The position numbers and the translations under genes were made by a program. From contig CAMLEX010000120.1 of NCBI GenBank assembly GCA_946479055.1, positions 1 through 10,280 of the forward strand: a stretch of DNA of 10,280 nt. The letters run 5' to 3'. Positions 1 to 7,820 of the stretch are shown in pieces. The stretch is from an uncultured Bacteroidota bacterium. Its GTDB lineage: Bacteria > Bacteroidota > Bacteroidia > Chitinophagales > Chitinophagaceae. The notes beneath the pieces are model-generated. The model saw only the letters and a program-made list of their open reading frames with translations, searched no databases and was not told where the DNA came from. Position 1 is the first letter of the stretch; each line of letters starts with the position of its first letter.

Positions 1-394
1 ATCCTTTTTCGAAAGCGATCTCAATAATATGTTTTTCTATTTCTTCAATGGCAACCGGAGGTTGGTTGATACCCAACACACAGGCAGACTCACAGGGAGC
101 AGGGCAGATGCGACCTGTAAACTCAGGGAAGTTATTGGTCGAGGTAAGTATATCATACGCTTCTTTCCAATCTTTCTGATAAACAGCATCATTAAATTCA
201 GGAATTACATTTCCTAACGGACATCCATTGTGACAAAATGGTACACCACAGTTCATGCAACGTGCCGCCTGTTGATTGAGTTTATCATCATTGAATTTAT
301 CTACAAATTCATTGTAGTGATTCAATCTTTCTTCCACAGGCCTTTTGCCGGGAAGTTCTCTTGTATATTCTTTAAAACCTGTTGGTTTGCCCAT
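1..394 (-). CDS. gltD: Glutamate synthase (NADPH) small subunit, N-terminal part (runs off left edge)
   Basis: GltD is the FAD-containing small subunit of glutamate synthase. It takes electrons from NADPH and passes them through iron-sulfur clusters to the large subunit GltB in the cytoplasm. Only the first 131 residues are inside the window. They begin MGKPTGFKEY, a typical GltD start, followed by the RPVEER segment near residues 18-23. Cysteines 46, 49, 54 and 58 (C-x2-C-x4-C-x3-C within ARCMNCGVPFCHNGCP) and 97, 101 and 105 (CPAPCESAC) match the N-terminal iron-sulfur domain shared with dihydropyrimidine dehydrogenase. The FAD and NADPH Rossmann domains lie outside. The ATG at 392-394 is chosen because the family-typical sequence begins there; no Shine-Dalgarno motif precedes it. 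The gene follows gltB after 51 bases on the same strand, the usual gltBD arrangement. The frame is intact as far as visible. Identity is very secure. Confidence 0.96.
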   Translation of the reverse strand, partial: MGKPTGFKEYTRELPGKRPVEERLNHYNEFVDKFNDDKLNQQAARCMNCGVPFCHNGCPLGNVIPEFNDAVYQKDWKEAYDILTSTNNFPEFTGRICPAPCESACVLGINQPPVAIEEIEKHIIEIAFEKG

Positions 395-445
395 CGAAGT
401 TTACAGTTTATATTTTTTTAGTTTGAGTTTCTGCTATGAACTGGC

Positions 446-3400
446 CTATTTGTTTGCTTCCACTTTTAATTTTTGCACACTCAGGATTCTCTTATAGTCT
501 TGCGGGAACACTTTTACAAAATTTTTCAGTTGATTATCGAGATCATCCAAAACAAATTTCGCTACTGTGCTTCCTGTGTATTCAAAATGTTTTTGGATCA
601 TGGTGAAAAGCTCATTCTTATCTTCAAGGCCACATTCATCAAGATCAACCATTTCTGTATTGCAGTTCTCTTTGAATTTATTATTTACATCGTAGACGTA
701 AGCAATACCACCGCTCATACCTGCGGCAAAGTTTCTGCCTGTATCGCCCAATATTACCACAAGTCCGCCGGTCATGTATTCACAGCCATGATCACCAACA
801 CCCTCTACAACTACTTTACCACCTGAATTACGTACACCAAAACGTTCGCCTGCTTTACCACGGATAAAAGCTTCTCCTGATGTAGCTCCATATAAAGCTA
901 CATTACCGATGATGCTGTTTTCCTCAGGAATATAGGATGCATTCTTTGGCGGATAGATGATAAGTCTTGCACCACTTAATCCTTTTCCAAAGTAGTCATT
1001 GGCGTCTCCTTCCAGTTCAAGCGTAACGCCTTTTGTGTTGAAGGCGCCAAAACTTTGTCCCGCAGTACCGTTGAATTTAAAATGGATTGTATCATCCGGT
1101 AAACCTTCAGCCCGGTATTTTTTTGTTATTTCATTGGATAAAATAGTACCGGCCGTACGGTCAGTATTTATAATATCAAAAGTGGCTCTTACTTTCTGTT
1201 GCGATTCCAGGGCTGGTTTGGCTGCTTCCAGTAATTTCCAGTCTAATACTTCCGCGATGCCATGATCCTGTGCTTCCATATTGTAAAGACCCGTATAAGC
1301 GGATGCAGGTTCTCTATATAAAATGGGCGACAAATCAAGTTTGCTATATTTCCAGTGGGTGATATTATCTCTTACTTCAAGATTCTCTACCTGGCCCACC
1401 ATTTCATTCACCGTTTTATAGCCCAGCTCAGCCATTATTTCCCTAAGTTCCTGCACAATGAATTTGAAGAAATTCACAACATGATCAGGATTGCCTGTAA
1501 AACGTTTTCTTAATTCAGGGTCTTGTGTAGCTACACCAACAGGGCAGGTATTCAGGTGACACTTGCGCATCATGATACAACCTTCCACTATCAAAGCAGC
1601 AGTAGCAATACCCCATTCTTCAGCGCCCAGCAATGCAGCGATAGCAATGTCACGACCTGTTTTCATCTGGCCATCTGCCTGCACTACTACACGACTGCGC
1701 AGCTTATTTTTTACTAACGTCTGATGAGTTTCAGCCAGGCCCAGTTCCCAGGGCAGACCTGCATGTTTAATAGACGAAACAGGCGATGCACCTGTTCCTC
1801 CATCATGACCGGCTATTAATACTACATCAGCTTTTGCTTTTGTTACACCGGCTGCAATAGTTCCAACACCAGCTTTGCTCACCAACTTCACACTCACTCT
1901 TGCTTTGCGGTTGGCATTTTTCAGATCAAAGATCAACTGTGCAAGATCTTCAATTGAATAAATATCATGGTGGGGTGGTGGTGATATTAAACCAACACCC
2001 GGAGTAGAATGCCTTGTTTTACCAATCCATTCATCTACTTTATGGCCGGGCAATTGTCCACCTTCACCGGGTTTAGCACCCTGTGCCATTTTTATCTGCA
2101 ATTCATCTGCTTCGGTCAGGTACAAGCTTGTTACACCAAATCTGGCAGAAGCAACTTGCTTAATGGAACTACGCATAGAGTCACCATTGGGCAGCGGATC
2201 GTATCTTCTTTCATCTTCACCTCCTTCGCCGGTATTGCTTTTAGCACCAAGACGATTCATCGCAATAGCTAAAGTAGTATGCGCTTCCCAGGAGATGGAA
2301 CCAAAGCTCATCGCTCCTGTAGCAAAACGTTTATAGATATTTTCAGCAGGCTCTACTTCATCAATTGAAACAGAAGGCCTGTTCTTTTTGAATTGAAATA
2401 AACTTCGCAGGGTACATGCTTTTTCACCCTGGTCATTTACCAGCTTTGTATATTTTTTAAAAATGGTATAATCATTCTTTTTGGTAGCATCCTGCAATAA
2501 GTGAATGGTTTGCGGATTAAATAAATGGAATTCACCTTTACGCTTCCATTGATAAACCCCACCTACAGGTAAACGATCAACAGGTATATCTTTTCTGCTG
2601 AATGCAAAGAAATGTTTCGCTAATACTTCTTTGGCAATCTCATCAAGCCCCATACCCTCAATCCTGGATGTAGCTCCGGTGAAATATTTATCTACTACAT
2701 CTTTATTTAATCCTAATATTTCGAATATCTGTGCACCCTGGTAAGATTGCAACGTAGAGATACCCATTTTAGAAAAAACTTTCAACAAGCCCTCATTCAC
2801 GGCTTTGATATAGTTTTTCTTCAGTTGATCTTCTGTAAGCTCTGTTTTCAATTTGCCCATTTCCTTCAGATCGCGGATAGAAGATAAAGCGAGATAAGGA
2901 TTGATAGCTGTTGCACCAAAGGCAATCAAACAGGCGAAATGATGTACTTCCCACGCATCACCGGCTTCAACGATGATACCTACTTGTCCACGCAAACCCT
3001 TGCGGATAAGGTGGTGGTGAATGGCTGAAACAGCCAGCAGGGAAGGGATAGGAGCATGATCAGAATCAATAGCCCTGTCCTGTAGTATCAATACTTTAAA
3101 ACCATCCAGAACTGCATCTACCGCATACCGGCAAAGACGTTCCAGCGATAATTTCAATGAGCCTGGTTTGCTATCGGCGCGGAAATAGCATTGTAATGTT
3201 TTTGCCTGAAACAATCCTGTATCGATACTCCTGATCTGTTCCAGTTGATGATTGTTTAGTATCGGCTGTTTCAATGCTACGCTATGACAAGTCAATGGAT
3301 CTTCTATTAATAAATTTCCATTATTGCCTGCAAAACTTGCTAAAGACATTACCAATCTTTCACGTATCGGATCGATAGGTGGATTAGTAACCTGTGCAAA

Positions 3401-4963
3401 TAATTGTTTGAAATAACTGCTAAGATGTTGCGGCTGATCGCTCAATATAGCCAATGGTGTATCGGAACCCATTGAACCAAGCGGTTCTTTTCCATCAACA
3501 GCCATAGGAGAAATGATATAATCAAGATCTTCCGTACTATAACCAAATGCTTTCTGGTATTTAAAAACCTGGTCATGCTCAAGGTGAGTAAACATGATCC
3601 TTGGCTCCGGCAATTCTTCCACGCGGATCTTGTATTTATTCAACCATTCAGCATAAGGTTTTTGAGAGCATATTTGTTGTTTCAGTTCTTCATCACTGAT
3701 GATCTTTCCTTGTTCCATATCCACTACAAACATCTTTCCGGGTTGCAGTCTTCCTTTTTCCTTGATAGTAGATGGATCAACGGGCAATACACCTGTTTCG
3801 GAAGCCATGATAACACGATCATCTGTCGTTACGCAATATCTTGAAGGTCTTAAACCATTTCTGTCTAGTGTAGCGCCAATTATTTTTCCATCAGTGAAAG
3901 AAATAGAAGCAGGTCCATCCCATGGTTCCATAAATGCAGAATGGAATTCATAAAAAGCTTTTTTCAATGGATCCATTTGCTCATTACCATCCCATGCTTC
4001 AGGTATCAGCATCATCATCACATGTGGTAATGAACGGCCTGTCAGGGTAAGTAACTCGATCATGTTGTCAAGGCAGGCAGAATCTGATTGACCTTCGGTA
4101 ACGATAGGTAACAGCATCTCCATTTCTTCTTTACTGAAATAAGGAGAGGTGAAATTCTTTTCACTTGTCTTTAACCAGTTCAGGTTACCCTGCAATGTGT
4201 TGATCTCACCATTGTGCGCAATGAAACGGAATGGTTGAGCAAGTTTCCACGAAGGAAATGTATTGGTAGCAAAACGGGAATGCACAAGGCCGAAAGCACT
4301 CACCAATCTTTTGTTTCCAAGATCAATGAAATATTTTCTTACCTGGTTGCTGGTCAGCTGACCTTTGTATACAATTGTTTTATACGAAAGAGAAGCGATA
4401 TAAAAACCGATCTCATCTTTTTTAACCGTGTTCAGTATAGTGTGGCTTGCAAAATTGCGAAGCACAAATAATTTGCGTTCAAATTCTTCCGGGTCGGAAA
4501 TATGATCAGGGCATGCGATGAAAACATGTTCCATTTCGGGTTCAACGCTTAATGCAGTTGGACCGATATCGCTTGTGTTAACAGGTACTTTACGATAGGC
4601 TAAAATCTCAAGTCCGAGAATCTCCGCTGTGCGGTTAAAAATATCGCGGCATTCTTCCCGCAACCGTATTTCTTTTGGAAAGAAAATCACACCAACACCA
4701 TACTTACCAAAAGACGGAAGATGAACACCGAGTTTAATACATTCATCAAAGAAAAACTCATGCGGCATTTGCATCATGATGCCGGCGCCATCACCACTAT
4801 TAGCATCACAACCGCAGGCACCGCGGTGTTCCATGTTTTCCAATACAGTCAATGCATCGGAAATATTCTGATGCGATTTGCTGCCTTTAATGTTAGCTAC
4901 GAAGCCGATACCGCATGCATCATGCTCATAAGAAGGGTGATATAAACCAGTGTTGCTTGCCAT
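446..4963 (-). CDS. gltB: Glutamate synthase (NADPH) large subunit
   Basis: GltB, with GltD, converts glutamine plus 2-oxoglutarate to two glutamates, the core of GS-GOGAT ammonia assimilation. The protein is 1505 residues, close to the family norm of about 1500. The class II glutamine amidotransferase domain starts at Cys17 (HDACGIGF); Cys17 is the expected catalytic nucleophile exposed when a 16-residue propeptide is removed. This domain continues to about residue 420, with HRG near 46-48 and FIAHNGEINT near 247-256. A central domain spans about 450-780. The FMN synthase domain spans about 850-1190, with GEGGQLPG (966-973), SPPPHHDIYSIEDLAQLI and GHDGGTGASP (1052-1061). The 3Fe-4S cysteines are 1129, 1135 and 1140 (C-x5-C-x4-C in EGCIMMRKCHLNTCPVG). 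A glycine-rich beta-helix domain (GXGXG-like repeats) fills about 1240-1430. The start is the ATG at 4961-4963; an in-frame TTG two codons upstream is possible but less likely. gltD lies 51 bases downstream, supporting the NADPH-dependent type over the ferredoxin type. Confidence 0.97.
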   Translation of the reverse strand: MASNTGLYHPSYEHDACGIGFVANIKGSKSHQNISDALTVLENMEHRGACGCDANSGDGAGIMMQMPHEFFFDECIKLGVHLPSFGKYGVGVIFFPKEIRLREECRDIFNRTAEILGLEILAYRKVPVNTSDIGPTALSVEPEMEHVFIACPDHISDPEEFERKLFVLRNFASHTILNTVKKDEIGFYIASLSYKTIVYKGQLTSNQVRKYFIDLGNKRLVSAFGLVHSRFATNTFPSWKLAQPFRFIAHNGEINTLQGNLNWLKTSEKNFTSPYFSKEEMEMLLPIVTEGQSDSACLDNMIELLTLTGRSLPHVMMMLIPEAWDGNEQMDPLKKAFYEFHSAFMEPWDGPASISFTDGKIIGATLDRNGLRPSRYCVTTDDRVIMASETGVLPVDPSTIKEKGRLQPGKMFVVDMEQGKIISDEELKQQICSQKPYAEWLNKYKIRVEELPEPRIMFTHLEHDQVFKYQKAFGYSTEDLDYIISPMAVDGKEPLGSMGSDTPLAILSDQPQHLSSYFKQLFAQVTNPPIDPIRERLVMSLASFAGNNGNLLIEDPLTCHSVALKQPILNNHQLEQIRSIDTGLFQAKTLQCYFRADSKPGSLKLSLERLCRYAVDAVLDGFKVLILQDRAIDSDHAPIPSLLAVSAIHHHLIRKGLRGQVGIIVEAGDAWEVHHFACLIAFGATAINPYLALSSIRDLKEMGKLKTELTEDQLKKNYIKAVNEGLLKVFSKMGISTLQSYQGAQIFEILGLNKDVVDKYFTGATSRIEGMGLDEIAKEVLAKHFFAFSRKDIPVDRLPVGGVYQWKRKGEFHLFNPQTIHLLQDATKKNDYTIFKKYTKLVNDQGEKACTLRSLFQFKKNRPSVSIDEVEPAENIYKRFATGAMSFGSISWEAHTTLAIAMNRLGAKSNTGEGGEDERRYDPLPNGDSMRSSIKQVASARFGVTSLYLTEADELQIKMAQGAKPGEGGQLPGHKVDEWIGKTRHSTPGVGLISPPPHHDIYSIEDLAQLIFDLKNANRKARVSVKLVSKAGVGTIAAGVTKAKADVVLIAGHDGGTGASPVSSIKHAGLPWELGLAETHQTLVKNKLRSRVVVQADGQMKTGRDIAIAALLGAEEWGIATAALIVEGCIMMRKCHLNTCPVGVATQDPELRKRFTGNPDHVVNFFKFIVQELREIMAELGYKTVNEMVGQVENLEVRDNITHWKYSKLDLSPILYREPASAYTGLYNMEAQDHGIAEVLDWKLLEAAKPALESQQKVRATFDIINTDRTAGTILSNEITKKYRAEGLPDDTIHFKFNGTAGQSFGAFNTKGVTLELEGDANDYFGKGLSGARLIIYPPKNASYIPEENSIIGNVALYGATSGEAFIRGKAGERFGVRNSGGKVVVEGVGDHGCEYMTGGLVVILGDTGRNFAAGMSGGIAYVYDVNNKFKENCNTEMVDLDECGLEDKNELFTMIQKHFEYTGSTVAKFVLDDLDNQLKNFVKVFPQDYKRILSVQKLKVEANK

Positions 4964-4994
4964 AGGCAAAATAATAGTTTAGAAAATTTATAAT

Positions 4995-5025
4995 AAAATA
5001 TAGAAATCGTTGAACGTATGGCAAG
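4995..5025 (-). promoter_or_regulatory. Possible Bacteroidota-type promoter for gltBD
   Basis: On the minus strand CTTG (5022-5025) is followed after exactly 19 bases by TATATTTT (4995-5002). The known Bacteroidota primary-sigma consensus is TTTG, about 19 bases, then TAnnTTTG; this site matches three of four and five of six fixed positions. Transcription would begin around 4988, leaving a leader of roughly 25 bases before the gltB ATG at 4963. In an AT-rich region such partial matches also arise by chance, so this is a candidate only. Confidence 0.38.
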
Positions 5026-5128
5026 TCAAGCCTGTAATTTACCTAATTTTCTGCAAAGAAATCGATGTAATTCTCACTTATTTTCCACAAAAGATATATC
5101 CAAATGAGTGTTAGTAAATTCCTTGTTA

Positions 5129-5154
5129 TTTTATCCTTCTTCAGAGGGATAAAA
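5129..5154. repeat. 8-bp inverted repeat in the ilvA-gltB gap
   Basis: TTTTATCC at 5129-5136 and its exact reverse complement GGATAAAA at 5147-5154 are separated by a 10-base spacer. The arms are AT-rich. The geometry could be a weak transcript hairpin after ilvA or a two-fold-symmetric protein-binding site about 100 bases upstream of the candidate gltB promoter. Nothing in the sequence decides between these, and no known operator consensus is recognised. Confidence 0.4.
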
Positions 5155-5286
5155 ACAGTACTGTATCTTATTATTAATCAATGGTACCATCCAATCTCTA
5201 CTCACACATTTTTCAAGTGGTTTTGATAAGGTCCGGCTTTTCAAAAGCATGAGAACCATCAAGTTCCCTTAAAGGTTGGGCTTTCC

Positions 5287-6543
5287 TTATACCAAATACC
5301 CAAACAATGTATCATCTTTGCTCAGCTCTGTGTAGCTGATATTCGCTTCATCTAATTTTTTCATCAGTGTTTCATAATCCGATTTGCTCTGTAGCTCAAT
5401 GCCAACCAATGCAGGACCATTCTCTTTATTCGTCTTTTGCATGTATTCAAACCGGGTAATATCGTCTGTAGGCCCCAGGATATTATTTACAAACTCTTTT
5501 AATGCCCCGGGCCGTTGTGCAAAATTAATCAGGAAATAATGTTTTAATCCTTCGTATTGCAAACTTCTTTCTTTGATCTCCTGCATGCGATCAATATCAT
5601 TATTGCTGCCACTGATGATGCAAACAATATTTTTTCCTTTTATTTCTTTTTCAAAATCATCCAATGCAGCAATGGATAAGGCACCGGCGGGTTCCACTAC
5701 TATGGCATCCTCATTATATAATTTTAAAATAGTAGTGCATATTTTTCCTTCGGGCACCAGGCGCATATCGTCCAGTACATCCTTGCAAATAGGAAAAGTG
5801 AGATCACCTACCCGTTTTACAGCCGCACCGTCAACAAAACGTTCAATGTGGCTCAATGTAACCGGCTTGCCCGCCTTCAATGCTTCATACATCGATGGGG
5901 CGCCTTCGGGTTCCAGGCCAATGATCTTTGTTTTTGGCGAAAAGGTTTTGAAATAAGAACCAACGCCTGCACTCAATCCGCCACCACCCACAGGCACGAA
6001 CACATAATCAATAGAAGGGTTATCTTCCAATATTTCCACCGCAACAGTACCCTGACCTTCAATGATGCGATAATCATCAAAAGGAGGAATAAAAGTCATA
6101 ACGTTTTGTTCGGTAAATTGTTTGGCTGCAACCGCACAATCATCAAATGTGTCGCCCACCAATTTGATCTCTATATTCTCTTCCCCAAACATTTTGGTCT
6201 GATTCACTTTTTGTTTGGGAGTAATGATGGGCATGAATACAACACCTTTCACACCCAGTTTTTTGCAACTGTAAGCAAAACCCTGGGCATGATTGCCGGC
6301 ACTTGCACATACAACGCCTTTTGCCAATTGGTCCGGCGGCAAAAGGCTCATCATGTTATAAGCGCCACGCAATTTATAACTGCGGACAACCTGCAGGTCT
6401 TCCCTTTTCAAATACACATTGCACTTGTATTTGCGGGAAAGATTGACATTTAACTGAAGCGGTGTACGGTTTACAATGTGTTGTAAACGTTTGGCCGCTT
6501 CAGCAAAATGCAGGGAAGAAATTATTGTTGCTGGTTGTTCCAT
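5287..6543 (-). CDS. ilvA: Threonine ammonia-lyase (threonine deaminase), short single-ACT form
   Basis: IlvA is a cytoplasmic PLP enzyme that deaminates threonine to 2-oxobutanoate and ammonia, the committed step to isoleucine. The 418-residue protein has the fold-type II PLP core in about residues 1-320. Lys57 in RSYKLRGAY is the expected Schiff-base lysine. SAGNHAQG (81-88) is the substrate loop, GGGGL (186-190) the phosphate-binding loop, and SGSNND (311-316) contributes to the cofactor pocket. Residues about 334-418 form one ACT-like regulatory domain (HYFLINFAQRPGALKEF). The Escherichia coli enzyme is about 514 residues with two ACT-like repeats, so this is the shorter class. Isoleucine feedback inhibition is likely from the domain but not shown. 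The start is the ATG at 6541-6543, preceded by no Shine-Dalgarno motif but by a small perfect hairpin. The catabolic TdcB-type alternative is disfavoured by the ACT domain and the ilv neighbours. Confidence 0.95.
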   Translation of the reverse strand: MEQPATIISSLHFAEAAKRLQHIVNRTPLQLNVNLSRKYKCNVYLKREDLQVVRSYKLRGAYNMMSLLPPDQLAKGVVCASAGNHAQGFAYSCKKLGVKGVVFMPIITPKQKVNQTKMFGEENIEIKLVGDTFDDCAVAAKQFTEQNVMTFIPPFDDYRIIEGQGTVAVEILEDNPSIDYVFVPVGGGGLSAGVGSYFKTFSPKTKIIGLEPEGAPSMYEALKAGKPVTLSHIERFVDGAAVKRVGDLTFPICKDVLDDMRLVPEGKICTTILKLYNEDAIVVEPAGALSIAALDDFEKEIKGKNIVCIISGSNNDIDRMQEIKERSLQYEGLKHYFLINFAQRPGALKEFVNNILGPTDDITRFEYMQKTNKENGPALVGIELQSKSDYETLMKKLDEANISYTELSKDDTLFGYLV

Positions 6544-6554
6544 TTGTTGCCATG

Positions 6555-6572
6555 TCTCTGCCTGGGCAGAGA
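6555..6572 (-). promoter_or_regulatory. Perfect hairpin just upstream of the ilvA start
   Basis: The minus strand reads TCTCTGCCCAGGCAGAGA, an 8-base arm and its exact complement around a 2-base centre; in RNA this would be about seven pairs with a four-base loop. It ends 11 bases before the ilvA ATG, so it would sit close to the ribosome landing site. Its G+C content is well above the AT-rich bases on either side. A role in ilvA translation or in mRNA 5'-end stability is conceivable; no known RNA family is recognised. Confidence 0.5.
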
Positions 6573-6610
6573 ACTTTACTTGGAAATAATTTGTATTAAA
6601 AATTTCTTCA

Positions 6611-6645
6611 AAGGTTCATCACTGTTTGTAACAGTAATGAACCTT
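6611..6645 (-). terminator. Long hairpin between ilvC and ilvA (terminator, attenuator or processing site)
   Basis: A 35-base inverted repeat lies 21 bases after the ilvC stop. In minus-strand RNA it forms a continuous 16-pair stem (AAGGTTCAU-U-ACUGUU paired with its partner, including one U-G wobble) with a three-base ACA loop. On the opposite strand the same position would be a C-A mismatch, so the structure suits the direction of the genes. The downstream run of five T (6597-6601) starts about 10 bases after the stem, not directly, so it is not a textbook intrinsic terminator. It may partly terminate, protect the 3' end of ilvC mRNA, or be cut by an RNase. Confidence 0.55.
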
Positions 6646-6666
6646 AAACTTTTAAACTATATTATA

Positions 6667-7791
6667 CTATCCAATTGATTCTGCTTTTTCAGTTTGTTGT
6701 CTGAAAGTATCCTTTATTGACGAAGTAGTATCCGGAGCAGCTGGCTTTTGATTTTCTGGTCTCAGGCTTCTTACTGTTTTACCAGCCTGCCATAATTCGC
6801 TTTCACGAAGTTCTTTTAATTCTTCTTCCAGTTTTTCACGATAGTCAGTTTTGCTGTTGCTATCAATAGAACGTTGTGATTCTTTGCCTGAAGCAACGCT
6901 TTCATATAATTCTTTGAATACAGGAGCTGTTGCATCGCGGAATTTTTTCCACCAATCCAATGCACCACGTTGTGCAGTAGTAGAACAATTGGCATACATC
7001 CAATCCATACCGTTTTCGGCTACCAATGGCATCAGCGACTGAGTTAATTCTTCAACGGTTTCATTGAATGCTTCAGAAGGTGTGTGGCCTTTATCTCTCA
7101 ACACCTGGTATTGTGCAGCAAAAATGCCTTGAATTGCACCCATCAATGTTCCTCTTTCGCCGGTCAGGTCAGAGTATACTTCTTTTTTGAAATCAGTTTC
7201 AAACAAATAGCCGCTGCCTACTGCAATACCTAAGGCAACAACTCTTTCAAATGCTTTACCGGTAGCATCCTGGAAAATAGCATAAGAACTATTCAGTCCA
7301 CGTCCCTGTAAAAACATTCTGCGCAATGAAGTTCCTGAACCTTTTGGAGCCACCAGGAATACATCTACATCCTTCGGAGGAACGATACCTGTTTGTTCAT
7401 TGAACGTGATACCGAAGCCGTGAGAAAAATATAATGCTTTACCCGGAGTTAAATGTTTTTTTACAGTTGGCCACAAAGCTATCTGTGCTGCATCACTCAG
7501 CAGGTAGCAAATGATTGTTCCTTTTTGTAATGCTTCCTCTATTTCAAACAGGGTTTCTCCTGGTACGAATCCATCACGGATAGCTTTATCCCATGTCTTG
7601 GAATCTTTACGCTGACCTACAATTACATTGATACCATTATCTTTCTGGTTCAATGCCTGACCGGGGCCTTGTACGCCATAACCAATTACTGCTACTGTTT
7701 CATTTTTTAAAATTTCCTGTGCTTTGGATAAAGGAAATTCTTCTCTTGTTACGACATTTTCTAATGTGCCGCCAAAATTTAGTTGTGCCAT
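6667..7791 (-). CDS. ilvC: Ketol-acid reductoisomerase (NADP+), yeast-like short form
   Basis: IlvC isomerises and reduces acetolactate or acetohydroxybutanoate to the dihydroxy acids of valine/leucine and isoleucine synthesis. The protein is 374 residues with one knotted C-terminal domain, unlike the duplicated-domain class II enzyme of Escherichia coli. The Rossmann loop is GYGVQGPGQALN (37-48); Arg61-Lys62 and Ser64 in GQRKDSKTW fit 2'-phosphate binding, so NADPH is likely preferred. His124 (YFSHGF), Asp208 and Glu212 (SDLTGERG), Glu244 and Glu248 (FNETVEE) and Ser270 (CSTTAQRG) match the expected catalytic and Mg2+-binding set. Segments such as LVAPKGSGTS, GRGLNSSYA, DYREKLEEEL and VRSLRPENQ resemble fungal Ilv5 from memory more than the common bacterial class I enzyme. 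Residues about 349-374 form an extra Ala/Pro/Thr/Ser-rich tail. The start is ATG 7789-7791 after an A-rich leader. Identity is secure. Confidence 0.96.
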   Translation of the reverse strand: MAQLNFGGTLENVVTREEFPLSKAQEILKNETVAVIGYGVQGPGQALNQKDNGINVIVGQRKDSKTWDKAIRDGFVPGETLFEIEEALQKGTIICYLLSDAAQIALWPTVKKHLTPGKALYFSHGFGITFNEQTGIVPPKDVDVFLVAPKGSGTSLRRMFLQGRGLNSSYAIFQDATGKAFERVVALGIAVGSGYLFETDFKKEVYSDLTGERGTLMGAIQGIFAAQYQVLRDKGHTPSEAFNETVEELTQSLMPLVAENGMDWMYANCSTTAQRGALDWWKKFRDATAPVFKELYESVASGKESQRSIDSNSKTDYREKLEEELKELRESELWQAGKTVRSLRPENQKPAAPDTTSSIKDTFRQQTEKAESIG

Positions 7792-7820
7792 TTTTGTTTG
7801 TTATTTAAAAGTTTAAAATA

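Larger units (their letters stand above)
4964..5286. other. Non-coding gap between ilvA and gltB
   Basis: This 323-base AT-rich stretch separates the end of ilvA from the start of gltB, by far the longest gap in the window. No open frame of convincing length or recognisable protein similarity is visible on either strand; one 22-codon open stretch just after the ilvA stop lacks a start and looks like chance. It holds a likely gltB promoter near the gltB end, an 8-bp inverted repeat at 5129-5154, a 13-base palindrome GCTTTTCAAAAGC at 5236-5248, and a perfect 10-base palindrome ATGGTACCAT at 5181-5190. I see no canonical hairpin plus T-tract terminator after ilvA. The length and content suggest that gltBD transcription starts here and is not only read through from the ilv genes, but that is inference. 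Confidence 0.6.

Noticed and set aside
5041..5100. A second promoter-like match for gltB: TTTCTTTG with an upstream TTTTG on the minus strand
   Set aside because: The spacing is about 26 bases instead of 19-21 and the key A of the -7 element is missing, so the site at 4995-5025 fits better.
5220..5286. A 22-codon open stretch on the minus strand just after the ilvA stop, possibly a gene remnant
   Set aside because: No start codon, no recognisable similarity, and stops in all frames soon after; too short to separate from chance.
5848..6453. A 201-codon open frame on the plus strand opposite ilvA
   Set aside because: Antisense to a secure gene, no family resemblance, and composition typical of a complementary-strand artefact.
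6581..6612. A promoter for ilvA (TTTG, 20 bases, TATTTCCA on the minus strand)
   Set aside because: The -7 element matches only three of six fixed positions and the -33 element overlaps the base of the long hairpin; kept only as a remark in the hairpin finding, not as a feature.
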